This document shows positions 24,101-33,220 of a stretch of DNA of 40,365 nt, one piece after another. Origin of the DNA: SIG603 sp964370115 (GTDB lineage: Bacteria > Bacillota > Clostridia > Oscillospirales > Acutalibacteraceae); NCBI GenBank assembly GCA_964370115.1, contig CAYJIA010000015.1:1-40365 (forward strand), read 5' to 3'. Made by a program: the position numbers and the translations under genes. Position 1 is the first letter of the stretch. Each line of letters opens with the position of its first letter. The notes under the pieces are model-generated. The model saw only the letters and a list, made by a program, of their open reading frames with translations, did no database searches and was not told the origin of the DNA.

Positions 24101-24860
24101 TCACTTAGGAATGGCGTCAAGGGCACTTGGATGGAAAATCATGACACCTGTTTTTGACGGTGCGCATGAGGAAGACATCAGAGAATGCTTTAAAATGGCT
24201 GGCATGAGCGAAACTGGTAAATTTGATCTACGTGACGGCAGAAGCGGTGAGTACTTTGATAACCCTGTAACAGTAGGTATCATGTACTACCTAAAACTTC
24301 ACCACCTTGTAGACGATAAAATTCATGCAAGGTCAACAGGACCTTACTCACTTGTTACTCAACAACCACTTGGCGGTAAAGCCCAGTTTGGTGGACAGCG
24401 TTTTGGTGAGATGGAGGTTTGGGCACTTGAGGCTTACGGTGCGGCTTATACTTTACAAGAAATTCTAACAGTTAAATCCGATGACGTTGTAGGTAGGGTT
24501 AAAACTTATGAGTCAATTGTTAAAGGTCAAAATATTCCAAAACCAGGTATACCTGAATCATTTAAAGTTCTTATTAAAGAGTTACAAGCACTAGGTCTTG
24601 ATGTTAAAGTTCTAAATAAATTCGACGAAGAAATCGATTTAAAACAAAATTTTGACGACGATGACGACATGGGGCTAACTCCTGTGGCACCACTTCTTGA
24701 AGAAGATAATGTAGAAGAGGGCTTTGATGGCTACTCTGTAAGTGATGCAGAAGACCTAGAAGACGGCGACATCTTTGGCGCGTCAGACGATGAAGAAGAT
24801 GATGACGATGACTTCATGCTAGACGAAGATGAGCAAGATGACGACGAAGATTTAATTTGA
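21129..24860 (+). CDS. rpoB: DNA-directed RNA polymerase subunit beta
   Basis: A 1243-residue beta subunit of RNA polymerase. The rifampicin-binding cluster (about residues 490-535) reads [30 protein letters not shown], with no obvious resistance substitution. Active-site regions [12 protein letters not shown] and the C-terminal switch [19 protein letters not shown] are intact. The C terminus (about residues 1175-1243) is a low-complexity Asp/Glu tail, as in many Clostridia. The start ATG at 21129 has GGAG ten bases before it, a slightly long spacing. The gene has its own strong promoter, and no rplKAJL genes are seen upstream. rpoC follows after 18 bp. Confidence 0.98.
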   Translation: [1243 protein letters not shown]

Positions 24861-24878
24861 TAAGAGAGGTAAAAATAT

Positions 24879-27800
24879 ATGGAATTTAATGTTTTTGAAT
24901 CAATAAAAATTGGATTGGCCTCTCCCGATCAAATTTGCGAGTGGTCAAACGGTGAGGTTAGAAAACCAGAAACCATTAACTACAGAACTCTAAAGCCTGA
25001 GAGAGACGGACTTTTCTGCGAAAGAATTTTTGGACCTCAAAAAGACTGGGAGTGCCACTGTGGTAAATATAAAAGAATTAGATATAAAGGCAAAATATGT
25101 GACCGTTGCGGCGTTGAAGTAACACGTTCAAAAGTGCGTCGTGAAAGAATGGGACACATAGAGCTTGCAGCACCTGTATCGCATATATGGTATTTCAAAG
25201 GTATTCCTTCAAGAATGGGTCTTATACTTGACCTTTCTCCAAGAGTGCTTGAAAAGGTACTTTACTTTGCACTGTATATAGTAACAGATCCAGGTTCTGT
25301 AAAAGAGCTTGTCAACATGCAGACTCTTTCTGAAAAAGAGTATAGAGATTTAAGAGAAAAGTATGAAGACGATTTTGACGCTGGCATGGGTGCAGAAGCT
25401 ATTTATAAGCTTCTAAAAAACATAGATGTTGAGAAATCATCAAAAGAACTTAAAGAAGATCTTGAAACTGCTTCAGGACAAAAACGTGTTAGAATTCTGA
25501 AACGTCTTGAAGTTATGGAAGCGTTTAGAGTTTCAGGAAATAGACCTGAATGGATGATACTAAACTCTGTTCCTGTTATTCCACCCGACATACGTCCTAT
25601 GGTTCAACTTGACGGTGGTAGATTTGCGACTTCTGACCTTAATGACCTTTACAGAAGAGTTATTAACAGAAACAATCGACTAAAAAGACTTATGGAGCTT
25701 AGTGCGCCTGATATCATTGTAAGAAACGAAAAACGTATGCTACAAGAGGCTGTTGACGCACTTATAGACAACGGCAGACGTGGCAGACCTGTAACAGGCC
25801 CTAATAACAGACCACTAAAATCCTTGTCAGACATGCTAAAAGGTAAACAAGGACGTTTCCGTCAAAACCTTTTGGGTAAACGTGTTGACTATTCTGGACG
25901 TTCGGTTATCGTTGTTGGTCCTGAGCTTAAAATGTACCAATGCGGTGTGCCAAAAGAAATGGCTTTAGAGTTATTTAAACCGTTTGTTATGAAACGCCTT
26001 GTTGAAACAGGACTTGCAGGCAACATTAAAGCTGCAAGAAAAGCGGTAGAGAGAACAAAGCCAGAGGTTTGGGATGCACTTGAAATAGTTATCAAAAACC
26101 ACCCAGTTCTACTAAACCGTGCGCCAACACTTCACAGACTTGGTATTCAAGCCTTTGAACCCGTACTTGTTGAGGGTAGAGCACTAAAACTTCACCCACT
26201 TGTTTGTGCGGCTTACAACGCCGACTTTGACGGCGACCAAATGGCTATTCATATTCCTCTATCTGCAGAGGCACAAGCAGAGGCAAGATTCTTAATGCTT
26301 GCTGCAAACAACCTACTAAAACCATCAGACGGACGCCCTGTTGCTGTTCCTTCACAGGATATGATACTTGGTTCTTACTACCTTACACTTGATAAAGACG
26401 GTGAAAAAGGCGAGGGCAAAGTGTTTAGAAACATGGAAGAAGCACTTATGGCATACGATGCAAAGGATATCACACTACACTCTAAAATCAGTGTTAGACG
26501 TGAGCTTGAAATAAATGGTAAGCTTTACAGCGGTTTAGTAAAAACTACTATGGGTAGAATGATATTTAACCAACCTATACCTCAAGACCTTGGCTATGTG
26601 GACAGAACAGATGAGTCAAAGATTTTAGACTATGAAATCGATTTCCTAGTAGGTAAAAAAGAACTTGGACCTATGATTGAAAAATGCATCATTGTTCACG
26701 GCACAGAAAAAGCCGCTGAAATGCTTGATGAAATTAAATCTCAAGGTTACAAATATTCTACAATCGGCGCTATTACAGTTGCTGTTTGTGATGCGACTAT
26801 TCCAAAAGAGAAAAAAGACATTATCGCACATGCCGAGGCTAATATCGAGGCGATTACAGATGACTTCCAATTTGGTTTGCTATCTGACTCAGAGCGTTAT
26901 AATGCAGTACTAAAAACTTGGGAAAAAGCGACAAACGACGTTACATCTGCACTTCAATCAGGACTTGATAAATACAATCCTATTTACATGATGGCTGACT
27001 CTGGTGCTCGTGGTAGCATGAGCCAGATTAGACAGCTTGCAGGTATGCGTGGTCTTATTGCAAATACCTCGGGTAAAACTATCGAAATTCCTATCAGGGC
27101 TAACTACCGTGAAGGTCTAAACATACTAGAGTACTTTATCTCTTCACGTGGTGCCAGAAAAGGTCTTGCCGATACAGCGCTTAGAACTGCTGACTCAGGT
27201 TACCTTACAAGAAGACTTGTTGACGTTTCTCAAGATGTTATCATTAGAGAAGAAGATTGTAACACTCCAGAAGGTCTTGAAGTATTCGACATCAAAGCAG
27301 GTCCAGAGTCTATCGAGCCTATGCACGAGCGTTTGGTTGGTAGATATCTTATGGATGACTTCTGCGATGAAAATGGCAATGTAATAGTATCGAAAGATAA
27401 AATTATGGTGCCAGACGATGCGACACTGATTATAAATGCTGGAGTAGAGAAAATCACTATACGTTCTATACTTAATTGTCGTGCCAAACACGGTGTTTGT
27501 AAAAAATGCTACGGTGCTTCTCTTGCAAACGGTAAAGCAGTACAAGTCGGCGAGTCTGTTGGTATCATAGCTGCTCAGTCTATCGGTGAGCCAGGTACTC
27601 AGCTTACAATGCGTACTTTCCATACCGGTGGTGTTGCGAATGCTGAAGATATCACACAGGGTCTTCCAAGAATCGACGAGCTATTTGAAGGACGTAAACC
27701 TAAACATCTTGCTATTATTAGTGAAATTTCAGGTACTGTATCCTTTGAAGAGATTAAGAAAAACCGTCATGTAGTTGTTACAAACAGCGAAATACCTGAC

Positions 27801-28511
27801 GAAAGAAAATATATGATACCTTATTCTGCGTTGCTATCTGTAAAAGAAGGCGACTACATTGAAAAAGGCGCAAGAATTACAGAGGGTTCTGTAAATCCAC
27901 ACGATGTTCTAGCTATAAGTGGTGCACAAGCCGTGCAAAACTATCTAATCCAAGAGGTTCAAAAAACTTATAGACAACAGGGTGTTGATATCAATGATAA
28001 ACACATTGAGGTTATAATAAGACAAATGATGAGAAAAGTAAGAGTTGAAGACTCAGGAGACACACAGCTTCTTGTCACATCACTTGTTGATAAATACGAA
28101 ATCTATGCAGCTAATGACAAGATTAAAGAGAGAATAGAAAACGGCGAAGTTGGTCTTAAAGGTGCAACTTATATTCCGGTACTACTTGGTATTACAAAAG
28201 CTTCTCTTGCAACTGATTCATTCCTGTCTGCGGCATCTTTCCAAGAAACTACAAGAGTTCTAACAGATGCAGCGATAAAAGGAAAGGTTGACCCGCTTGT
28301 CGGTCTAAAAGAAAACGTAATTATCGGTAAACTTATTCCTGCTGGTACTGGTATGCAGTGCTATAGTGATGTTGCGATTAATTCAACAGAGCCTGAGCCA
28401 GTTGAAACTGTCGAGGTTTTAGAAAGCCCCGATTTTATCGACAGCGATAACCTAATAGCGCAAATTACAGAGCCAGTTTTAGAGGAAGTAAATTTACAAG
28501 AACAGGAATAA
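24879..28511 (+). CDS. rpoC: DNA-directed RNA polymerase subunit beta'
   Basis: A 1210-residue beta' subunit, co-transcribed with rpoB. The N-terminal zinc site (CHCGKYKR...CDRCG) is at about residues 60-78. The catalytic magnesium motif NADFDGDQMAIH lies near residue 447. A second zinc site (a Cys near 793, then C-x6-C-x2-C near 867-877, NCRAKHGVCKKC) is complete. The trigger-loop area (AAQSIGEPGTQLTMRTFHTGG) is normal. The C-terminal tail after the last conserved block is acidic and Glu/Pro/Val-rich. AGAGAGG precedes the ATG. A new promoter begins seven bases after its stop, so the str genes can be made independently. Confidence 0.98.
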   Translation: MEFNVFESIKIGLASPDQICEWSNGEVRKPETINYRTLKPERDGLFCERIFGPQKDWECHCGKYKRIRYKGKICDRCGVEVTRSKVRRERMGHIELAAPVSHIWYFKGIPSRMGLILDLSPRVLEKVLYFALYIVTDPGSVKELVNMQTLSEKEYRDLREKYEDDFDAGMGAEAIYKLLKNIDVEKSSKELKEDLETASGQKRVRILKRLEVMEAFRVSGNRPEWMILNSVPVIPPDIRPMVQLDGGRFATSDLNDLYRRVINRNNRLKRLMELSAPDIIVRNEKRMLQEAVDALIDNGRRGRPVTGPNNRPLKSLSDMLKGKQGRFRQNLLGKRVDYSGRSVIVVGPELKMYQCGVPKEMALELFKPFVMKRLVETGLAGNIKAARKAVERTKPEVWDALEIVIKNHPVLLNRAPTLHRLGIQAFEPVLVEGRALKLHPLVCAAYNADFDGDQMAIHIPLSAEAQAEARFLMLAANNLLKPSDGRPVAVPSQDMILGSYYLTLDKDGEKGEGKVFRNMEEALMAYDAKDITLHSKISVRRELEINGKLYSGLVKTTMGRMIFNQPIPQDLGYVDRTDESKILDYEIDFLVGKKELGPMIEKCIIVHGTEKAAEMLDEIKSQGYKYSTIGAITVAVCDATIPKEKKDIIAHAEANIEAITDDFQFGLLSDSERYNAVLKTWEKATNDVTSALQSGLDKYNPIYMMADSGARGSMSQIRQLAGMRGLIANTSGKTIEIPIRANYREGLNILEYFISSRGARKGLADTALRTADSGYLTRRLVDVSQDVIIREEDCNTPEGLEVFDIKAGPESIEPMHERLVGRYLMDDFCDENGNVIVSKDKIMVPDDATLIINAGVEKITIRSILNCRAKHGVCKKCYGASLANGKAVQVGESVGIIAAQSIGEPGTQLTMRTFHTGGVANAEDITQGLPRIDELFEGRKPKHLAIISEISGTVSFEEIKKNRHVVVTNSEIPDERKYMIPYSALLSVKEGDYIEKGARITEGSVNPHDVLAISGAQAVQNYLIQEVQKTYRQQGVDINDKHIEVIIRQMMRKVRVEDSGDTQLLVTSLVDKYEIYAANDKIKERIENGEVGLKGATYIPVLLGITKASLATDSFLSAASFQETTRVLTDAAIKGKVDPLVGLKENVIIGKLIPAGTGMQCYSDVAINSTEPEPVETVEVLESPDFIDSDNLIAQITEPVLEEVNLQEQE

Positions 28512-28517
28512 TAATTC

Positions 28518-28546
28518 TTGACAAAAACAGTCTAACATGATAAAAT
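28518..28546 (+). promoter_or_regulatory. Sigma-A promoter of the str operon
   Basis: TTGACA (28518-28523) and TAAAAT (28541-28546), spacing 17 bp, immediately after the rpoC stop. The predicted start near 28552 leaves a leader of about 145 nt before rpsL. Confidence 0.7.
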
Positions 28547-28577
28547 GAATTTCGATTGGAAATAATTAATAATAGTT

Positions 28578-28607
28578 TTTCCTGACAGTAATTAAACTGT
28601 CAGGAAA
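28578..28607 (+). promoter_or_regulatory. Perfect hairpin in the rpsL leader
   Basis: TTTCCTGACAGT and ACTGTCAGGAAA form a 12-bp stem around AATTAA. TGCTTGTGTTTTT follows, so it could act as a weak terminator of rpoC read-through or as an attenuator for the ribosomal-protein genes. Confidence 0.6.
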
Positions 28608-28697
28608 TGCTTGTGTTTTTAAATTGTTTTTCAGAAATTTAATTTTGCTTACAGGTGATTTATCACTTTGTATATATTTTAAAAGAGGAGGTGCCAT

Positions 28698-29126
28698 ATG
28701 CCAACATTTAATCAGCTTGTTCACCATGGTCGTTCGGTTGCAGAGAAAAAATCAACAGCTCCTGCCCTACAAAAAGGCTGGAACTCAATGAAAAGAGTTG
28801 CAATCAACAAAAACTCACCACAAAAACGTGGAGTTTGTACAGCAGTTAAAACTCAAACACCTAAAAAACCTAACTCAGCGCTTAGAAAAATCGCAAGGGT
28901 AAGACTTTCAAACGGTATTGAGGTAACGGCTTACATTCCAGGTGTAGGACATAACTTGCAAGAGCATAGCGTTGTAATGATCAGAGGCGGACGTGTAAGG
29001 GATATTCCCGGTGTTCGTTATCACATTATACGTGGTACGCTTGATACACAAGGCGTTGCAAAACGTATGCAAGCTCGTTCTAAATACGGTGCGAAAAAAC
29101 CAAAAGCAGGTGCAGCTAAATCATAA
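28698..29126 (+). CDS. rpsL: 30S ribosomal protein S12
   Basis: A 142-residue decoding-centre protein. MPTFNQLVHHGR, the SPQKRGVC block, TPKKPNSALRK (with the Lys of classical streptomycin-resistance sites unchanged) and PGVGHNLQEHS are all present. The C terminus is basic (SKYGAKKPKAG). AGAGGAGGTG lies just upstream of the ATG. It is first in the str order rpsL-rpsG-fusA-tuf. The 163-nt gap to rpsG is unusually long and structured for this operon. Confidence 0.98.
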   Translation: MPTFNQLVHHGRSVAEKKSTAPALQKGWNSMKRVAINKNSPQKRGVCTAVKTQTPKKPNSALRKIARVRLSNGIEVTAYIPGVGHNLQEHSVVMIRGGRVRDIPGVRYHIIRGTLDTQGVAKRMQARSKYGAKKPKAGAAKS

Positions 29127-29159
29127 TTTGATTTAAAAAGTACCAACAAGAAAAGATTC

Positions 29160-29258
29160 GTAAGTTAAGAAACTAAGAGGCTAACCGTCTTATGGCGGTA
29201 GGCGTTTATATATAAATGCCTCTAAGTGCCAACGGGAGTATGACTTTCGAGTACCTAT
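29160..29258 (+). promoter_or_regulatory. Structured rpsL-rpsG intercistronic RNA, candidate autoregulatory site
   Basis: AGAGGC and GCCTCT can close a structure that contains ACCG/CGGT around TCTTATGG. The competing or inner stem AGGCGTTTA/TAAATGCCT with a TATA loop uses part of the same arms. Downstream, GGGAGTATGACTTTCGAGTACC precedes the S7 ribosome binding site. In E. coli, S7 represses its operon by binding the S12-S7 gap. A similar role here is suggested only by position and foldability. Confidence 0.4.
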
Positions 29259-29289
29259 GATATTCATTAAATGTGAAGGAGGGAAGATT

Positions 29290-29760
29290 ATGCCAAGAAG
29301 AGGTAATATAGCAAAGCGTGACGTTTTGCCAGATCCTATGTATAATTCAAAAATAGTTACTCGTCTTATCAACAATATTATGATAGACGGTAAAAAAGGT
29401 GTTGCACAAAAAATCGTTTACGATGCATTTGATATTGTAACAGAAAAAACAGGTAAAGAGGCTATAGAGGCTTTTGAAGCAGCTATGGAGAATATTATGC
29501 CAAGCCTTGAAGTTAAAGCACGCCGTGTGGGTGGTTCAACTTATCAAGTACCAATGGAGGTAAGACCAGAAAGAAGACAAACTCTAGGTCTAAGATGGCT
29601 TACTAAATATTCAAGATCTCGTTCTGAAAAAACTATGAGAGAGCGTCTTGCAGGCGAAATTCTTGATGCCATAAACGGCGCAGGCGGCGCTTCTAAGAAG
29701 CGTGAAGATACTCATAAAATGGCTGAGGCAAACAGAGCGTTTGCACACTACAGATGGTAA
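29290..29760 (+). CDS. rpsG: 30S ribosomal protein S7
   Basis: A 156-residue 16S rRNA-binding protein that nucleates the 30S head. MPRRGNIAKRDVLPDPMY at the N terminus, ARRVGGSTYQVPMEVRPERR in the middle and NRAFAHYRW at the C terminus match S7 exactly. I chose the ATG at 29290 with GGAGG eight bases before it; the upstream in-frame start at 29257 would add 11 residues unlike any S7. fusA follows after 18 bp. Confidence 0.98.
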   Translation: MPRRGNIAKRDVLPDPMYNSKIVTRLINNIMIDGKKGVAQKIVYDAFDIVTEKTGKEAIEAFEAAMENIMPSLEVKARRVGGSTYQVPMEVRPERRQTLGLRWLTKYSRSRSEKTMRERLAGEILDAINGAGGASKKREDTHKMAEANRAFAHYRW

Positions 29761-29778
29761 TTTTGTAAGGAGTAATTT

Positions 29779-31899
29779 ATGGCAAGAGAAGTATCACTGG
29801 CTAAGACCAGAAATATCGGTATCATGGCTCACATCGACGCCGGTAAAACAACAACAACAGAGCGTATACTATACTACACCGGCGTTAACTATAAAATCGG
29901 TGAAGTTCATGACGGTGGCGCTACAATGGACTGGATGGTTCAAGAGCAAGAAAGAGGTATTACAATTACTTCTGCTGCAACCACCTGTTTCTGGAGCCAC
30001 TCAGATTTTGGGAGCGACCCAAAACTAACAAAAGAAAACAGACACAGAGTTAATATCATCGACACACCTGGACACGTTGACTTCACAGTTGAAGTTCAGC
30101 GTTCTCTAAGAGTTCTAGATGGTTCTGTTACAGTTTTCTGCGCAAAAGGCGGCGTTGAGCCACAATCAGAGACTGTTTGGCGTCAAGCTAACGAATATAA
30201 AGTTCCACGTATGGCATATGTCAACAAAATGGACATCATGGGTGCGGACTTCTATAGAGTTGTTCAAATGATGAAAGACAGACTAAAGTGTAACGCTGTT
30301 CCAATTCAACTTCCTATAGGCGCTGAAGATACATTTAAAGGCATCATCGATCTAGTAGAGATGAAAGCTTATGTATACTATGACGACCTAGGAAAAGATA
30401 TCAGATGTGAAGACATTCCTGAAGATATGTTAGCACAAGCAGAAGAGTACCGCGAAAAACTTGTTGAAAGTGTAGCGGAGTCTGATGAAGAGCTAATGGA
30501 AAAATATCTAATGGGTGAAGAGCTAACTCTTCCTGAAATCAAAAAATGCATAAGAATTTGCACACTAGAGAACACAATGGTTCCTGTAGTATGCGGTACT
30601 TCTTATAAAAACAAAGGCGTTCAAAAACTGCTTGATGCGGTTGTTGATTACATGCCATCACCACTAGACGTTCCTGCTATCAAAGGTGTAAACCCAGATA
30701 CAGAAGAGGACGATGTACGTGAGTCTGATGACAACGCCCCATTCGCAGCGCTAGCATTTAAAATTGCTACAGACCCATTTGTTGGTAAACTTGCATTCTT
30801 CCGTGTGTACTCTGGTACTATCCAAGCTGGTACATCAGTATTTAATGCAAACAAAGACAACAGAGAGCGTCTAGGCAGAATTGTGCAAATGCATGCTAAT
30901 GACAGAAAAGACCTAGACATGGTTTATGCAGGTGATATAGCAGCTGCTGTTGGTTTGAAAAACACAACAACAGGTGACACACTTTGTGACGAAAATCACC
31001 CAATTATTCTTGAGTCTATGGAATTCCCAGATCCTGTTATCCGTGTTGCTATTGAGCCTAAAACAAAAGCTGGCCAAGAGAAAATGGGTATCGCCCTTGC
31101 AAAACTTGCTGAGGAAGATCCTACATTTAAAGCATACACAGATGAAGAAACAGGTCAAACTATCATCGCTGGTATGGGTGAGTTACACCTTGAAATCATC
31201 GTTGATAGACTACTTCGTGAATTCAAAGTAGAAGCTAATGTTGGTAAACCACAAGTTTCTTACAAAGAAACAATCAGAAGAAATTCTGAGTCTGACACAA
31301 AATATGCTCGTCAGTCAGGTGGTAAAGGTCAATTCGGTCATGTTAAAATCCGTCTTGAGCCAAATCCAGGCAAAGGCTACGAATTTGTTAACGCTATCGT
31401 TGGTGGTTCTATTCCAAAAGAATACATCCCAGCTATCGATAATGGTATACAAGGCGCAATGCTTTCTGGTATCTTAGCAGGTTACAACGTTGTTGACTGT
31501 AAAGTTACTTTATATGATGGATCATACCATGAGGTTGACTCATCTGAGATGGCATTTAAAATCGCAGGTTCTATGGCATTTAAAGATGCAATGAAAAAAG
31601 CAGATCCTGTTTTGATGGAGCCTATCATGAAAGTTATTGTTATAGTACCTGATGAGTACATGGGCGACGTTATCGGCGACCTTAACTCTCGTCGTGGTAT
31701 GATTTTGGGTATGGACGCAGTTACTGGTGCTCAACAAATTAACAGTGAAGTTCCACTATCTGAAATGTTTGGTTACGCTACTGATATGCGTTCAAAAACA
31801 CAAGGTAGAGGACAATACTCAATGGAGCCTGCACACTATGCAGAGATTCCTAAATCTGTTTCAGAGGCAGTTATTGCTGCTAGATCGAAAAAAGACTAA
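29779..31899 (+). CDS. fusA: Elongation factor G
   Basis: A 706-residue translocase GTPase. G1 AHIDAGKTT, the switch I motif RGITITSAAT, G3 DTPGHVDF and G4 NKMD are intact. Domain IV has GQFGHVKIRLEP and SSEMAFKIAGSMAF, and domain V GDVIGDLNSRRG, the usual EF-G signatures. The length and the absence of the extra changes of RF3 or Tet proteins make it the housekeeping EF-G. AAGGAG precedes the ATG. It is followed after 90 bp by tuf, with a promoter-like sequence in the gap. Confidence 0.98.
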   Translation: MAREVSLAKTRNIGIMAHIDAGKTTTTERILYYTGVNYKIGEVHDGGATMDWMVQEQERGITITSAATTCFWSHSDFGSDPKLTKENRHRVNIIDTPGHVDFTVEVQRSLRVLDGSVTVFCAKGGVEPQSETVWRQANEYKVPRMAYVNKMDIMGADFYRVVQMMKDRLKCNAVPIQLPIGAEDTFKGIIDLVEMKAYVYYDDLGKDIRCEDIPEDMLAQAEEYREKLVESVAESDEELMEKYLMGEELTLPEIKKCIRICTLENTMVPVVCGTSYKNKGVQKLLDAVVDYMPSPLDVPAIKGVNPDTEEDDVRESDDNAPFAALAFKIATDPFVGKLAFFRVYSGTIQAGTSVFNANKDNRERLGRIVQMHANDRKDLDMVYAGDIAAAVGLKNTTTGDTLCDENHPIILESMEFPDPVIRVAIEPKTKAGQEKMGIALAKLAEEDPTFKAYTDEETGQTIIAGMGELHLEIIVDRLLREFKVEANVGKPQVSYKETIRRNSESDTKYARQSGGKGQFGHVKIRLEPNPGKGYEFVNAIVGGSIPKEYIPAIDNGIQGAMLSGILAGYNVVDCKVTLYDGSYHEVDSSEMAFKIAGSMAFKDAMKKADPVLMEPIMKVIVIVPDEYMGDVIGDLNSRRGMILGMDAVTGAQQINSEVPLSEMFGYATDMRSKTQGRGQYSMEPAHYAEIPKSVSEAVIAARSKKD

Positions 31900-31925
31900 T
31901 TAGTGAGTAAATTTTACTTGCATTT

Positions 31926-31956
31926 TTGACACTTTGTGTTAAAATAATTTTATAAA
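31926..31956 (+). promoter_or_regulatory. Possible tuf promoter
   Basis: A perfect TTGACA (31926-31931) is followed by TATAAA (31951-31956) at 19 bp, or by TTATAA at 18 bp. The spacer is longer than ideal, but an extra tuf promoter after fusA would fit the high demand for EF-Tu. Confidence 0.4.
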
Positions 31957-31989
31957 AAATAATTCAGATAATAAAAGGAGGCAATTCCA

Positions 31990-33192
31990 ATGGCAAAGGC
32001 AAAATTTGAAAGAAATAAACCCCATGTTAATATCGGTACTATAGGTCACGTTGACCATGGTAAAACAACTCTGACTGCTGCTATCACAAAAGTTCTAGCT
32101 CTTAAAGGTCAAGCAAAATTTGAAGATTATTCAATGATCGACAAAGCTCCAGAAGAGAGAGAGCGTGGTATCACAATCAATACAGCTCACGTAGAGTACG
32201 AAACAGACACACGTCACTATGCTCACGTTGACTGCCCAGGACATGCTGACTATGTTAAAAACATGATCACAGGTGCTGCTCAAATGGACGGCGCTATCCT
32301 AGTTGTTTCAGCTTCTGACGGACCTATGCCTCAAACAAGAGAGCATATCCTTCTATCAAGACAAGTTGGTGTTCCATACATCGTTGTTTTCATGAACAAA
32401 GCTGACCAAGTTGATGACGAAGAACTTCTTGACCTAGTTGAGATGGAAATCGTTGAAATCCTTAATGAGTACGACTTCCCAGGCGATGATACACCAATCA
32501 TCCGTGGTTCAGGTCTAGTTGCTCTTGAGTCAAAATCAGAAGATACATCAGCTCCAGAGTACGAGTGCATCGTTAAACTAATGGACGCTGTTGACAGCTA
32601 CATTCCTACACCAGAAAGAAAATCTGACCTTCCTTTCCTAATGCCAGTTGAGGACGTATTCACAATCACAGGTCGTGGTACAGTTGCTACAGGTAGAGTT
32701 GAAAGAGGACAAATTAAACTTGCTGAGGAAATCGAAATTGTTGGTCTTGCTGATGAGTCAAGAAAAACAGTTATCACAGGTATCGAAATGTTCAGAAAAC
32801 TTCTTGATTATGCAGAAGCAGGCGACAACATCGGTGCTCTACTACGTGGTATCCAAAGAACTGATATCGAGCGTGGCCAAGTTCTAGCTAAACCAGGTTC
32901 AATCAAACCACACACAAAATTCAAAGGACAAGTTTACGTTCTTTCAAAAGAAGAGGGTGGACGTCATACTCCATTCTTTAACAACTACCGTCCACAATTC
33001 TACTTCAGAACAACAGACGTTACAGGCGTTGTTACACTACCAGAAGGTATCGAAATGTGTATGCCTGGCGATAACGTTGACATGGACGTTGAGCTTATCA
33101 CTCCAATAGCTATCGAAGAAGGTCTTCGTTTTGCTATCCGTGAAGGCGGACGTACAGTAGGTTCAGGCGTTGTTACAGGTGTTAACGCTTAA
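31990..33192 (+). CDS. tuf: Elongation factor Tu
   Basis: A 400-residue GTPase that carries aminoacyl-tRNA to the ribosome. G1 GHVDHGKTT, the switch I region ERERGITINTAHVEYET, G3 DCPGHADY and G4 NKAD are present. Domains 2 and 3 are normal (GRGTVATGRVERG, GGRHTPFF). The final residues are VVTGVNA. It has an AAAAGGAGG ribosome binding site. Codon use is strongly biased, as in fusA and oppA. No dedicated terminator follows: the stop is 28 bp from an FMN riboswitch on the same strand, whose terminator may serve both. Confidence 0.98.
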   Translation: MAKAKFERNKPHVNIGTIGHVDHGKTTLTAAITKVLALKGQAKFEDYSMIDKAPEERERGITINTAHVEYETDTRHYAHVDCPGHADYVKNMITGAAQMDGAILVVSASDGPMPQTREHILLSRQVGVPYIVVFMNKADQVDDEELLDLVEMEIVEILNEYDFPGDDTPIIRGSGLVALESKSEDTSAPEYECIVKLMDAVDSYIPTPERKSDLPFLMPVEDVFTITGRGTVATGRVERGQIKLAEEIEIVGLADESRKTVITGIEMFRKLLDYAEAGDNIGALLRGIQRTDIERGQVLAKPGSIKPHTKFKGQVYVLSKEEGGRHTPFFNNYRPQFYFRTTDVTGVVTLPEGIEMCMPGDNVDMDVELITPIAIEEGLRFAIREGGRTVGSGVVTGVNA

Positions 33193-33220
33193 TTTTATCG
33201 AATAGATTAAAATTAAATAA

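Noticed and set aside
26646..27623. Long antisense reading frames inside rpoC, and similar ones in rpoB, fusA, recD2 and metK
   Set aside because: They lie wholly within strongly conserved genes, lack ribosome binding sites and have no recognisable domain.
28800..28970. Streptomycin-resistance change in rpsL
   Set aside because: TPKKPNS and PGVGHNLQ motifs are standard, with the key lysine unchanged in the first.
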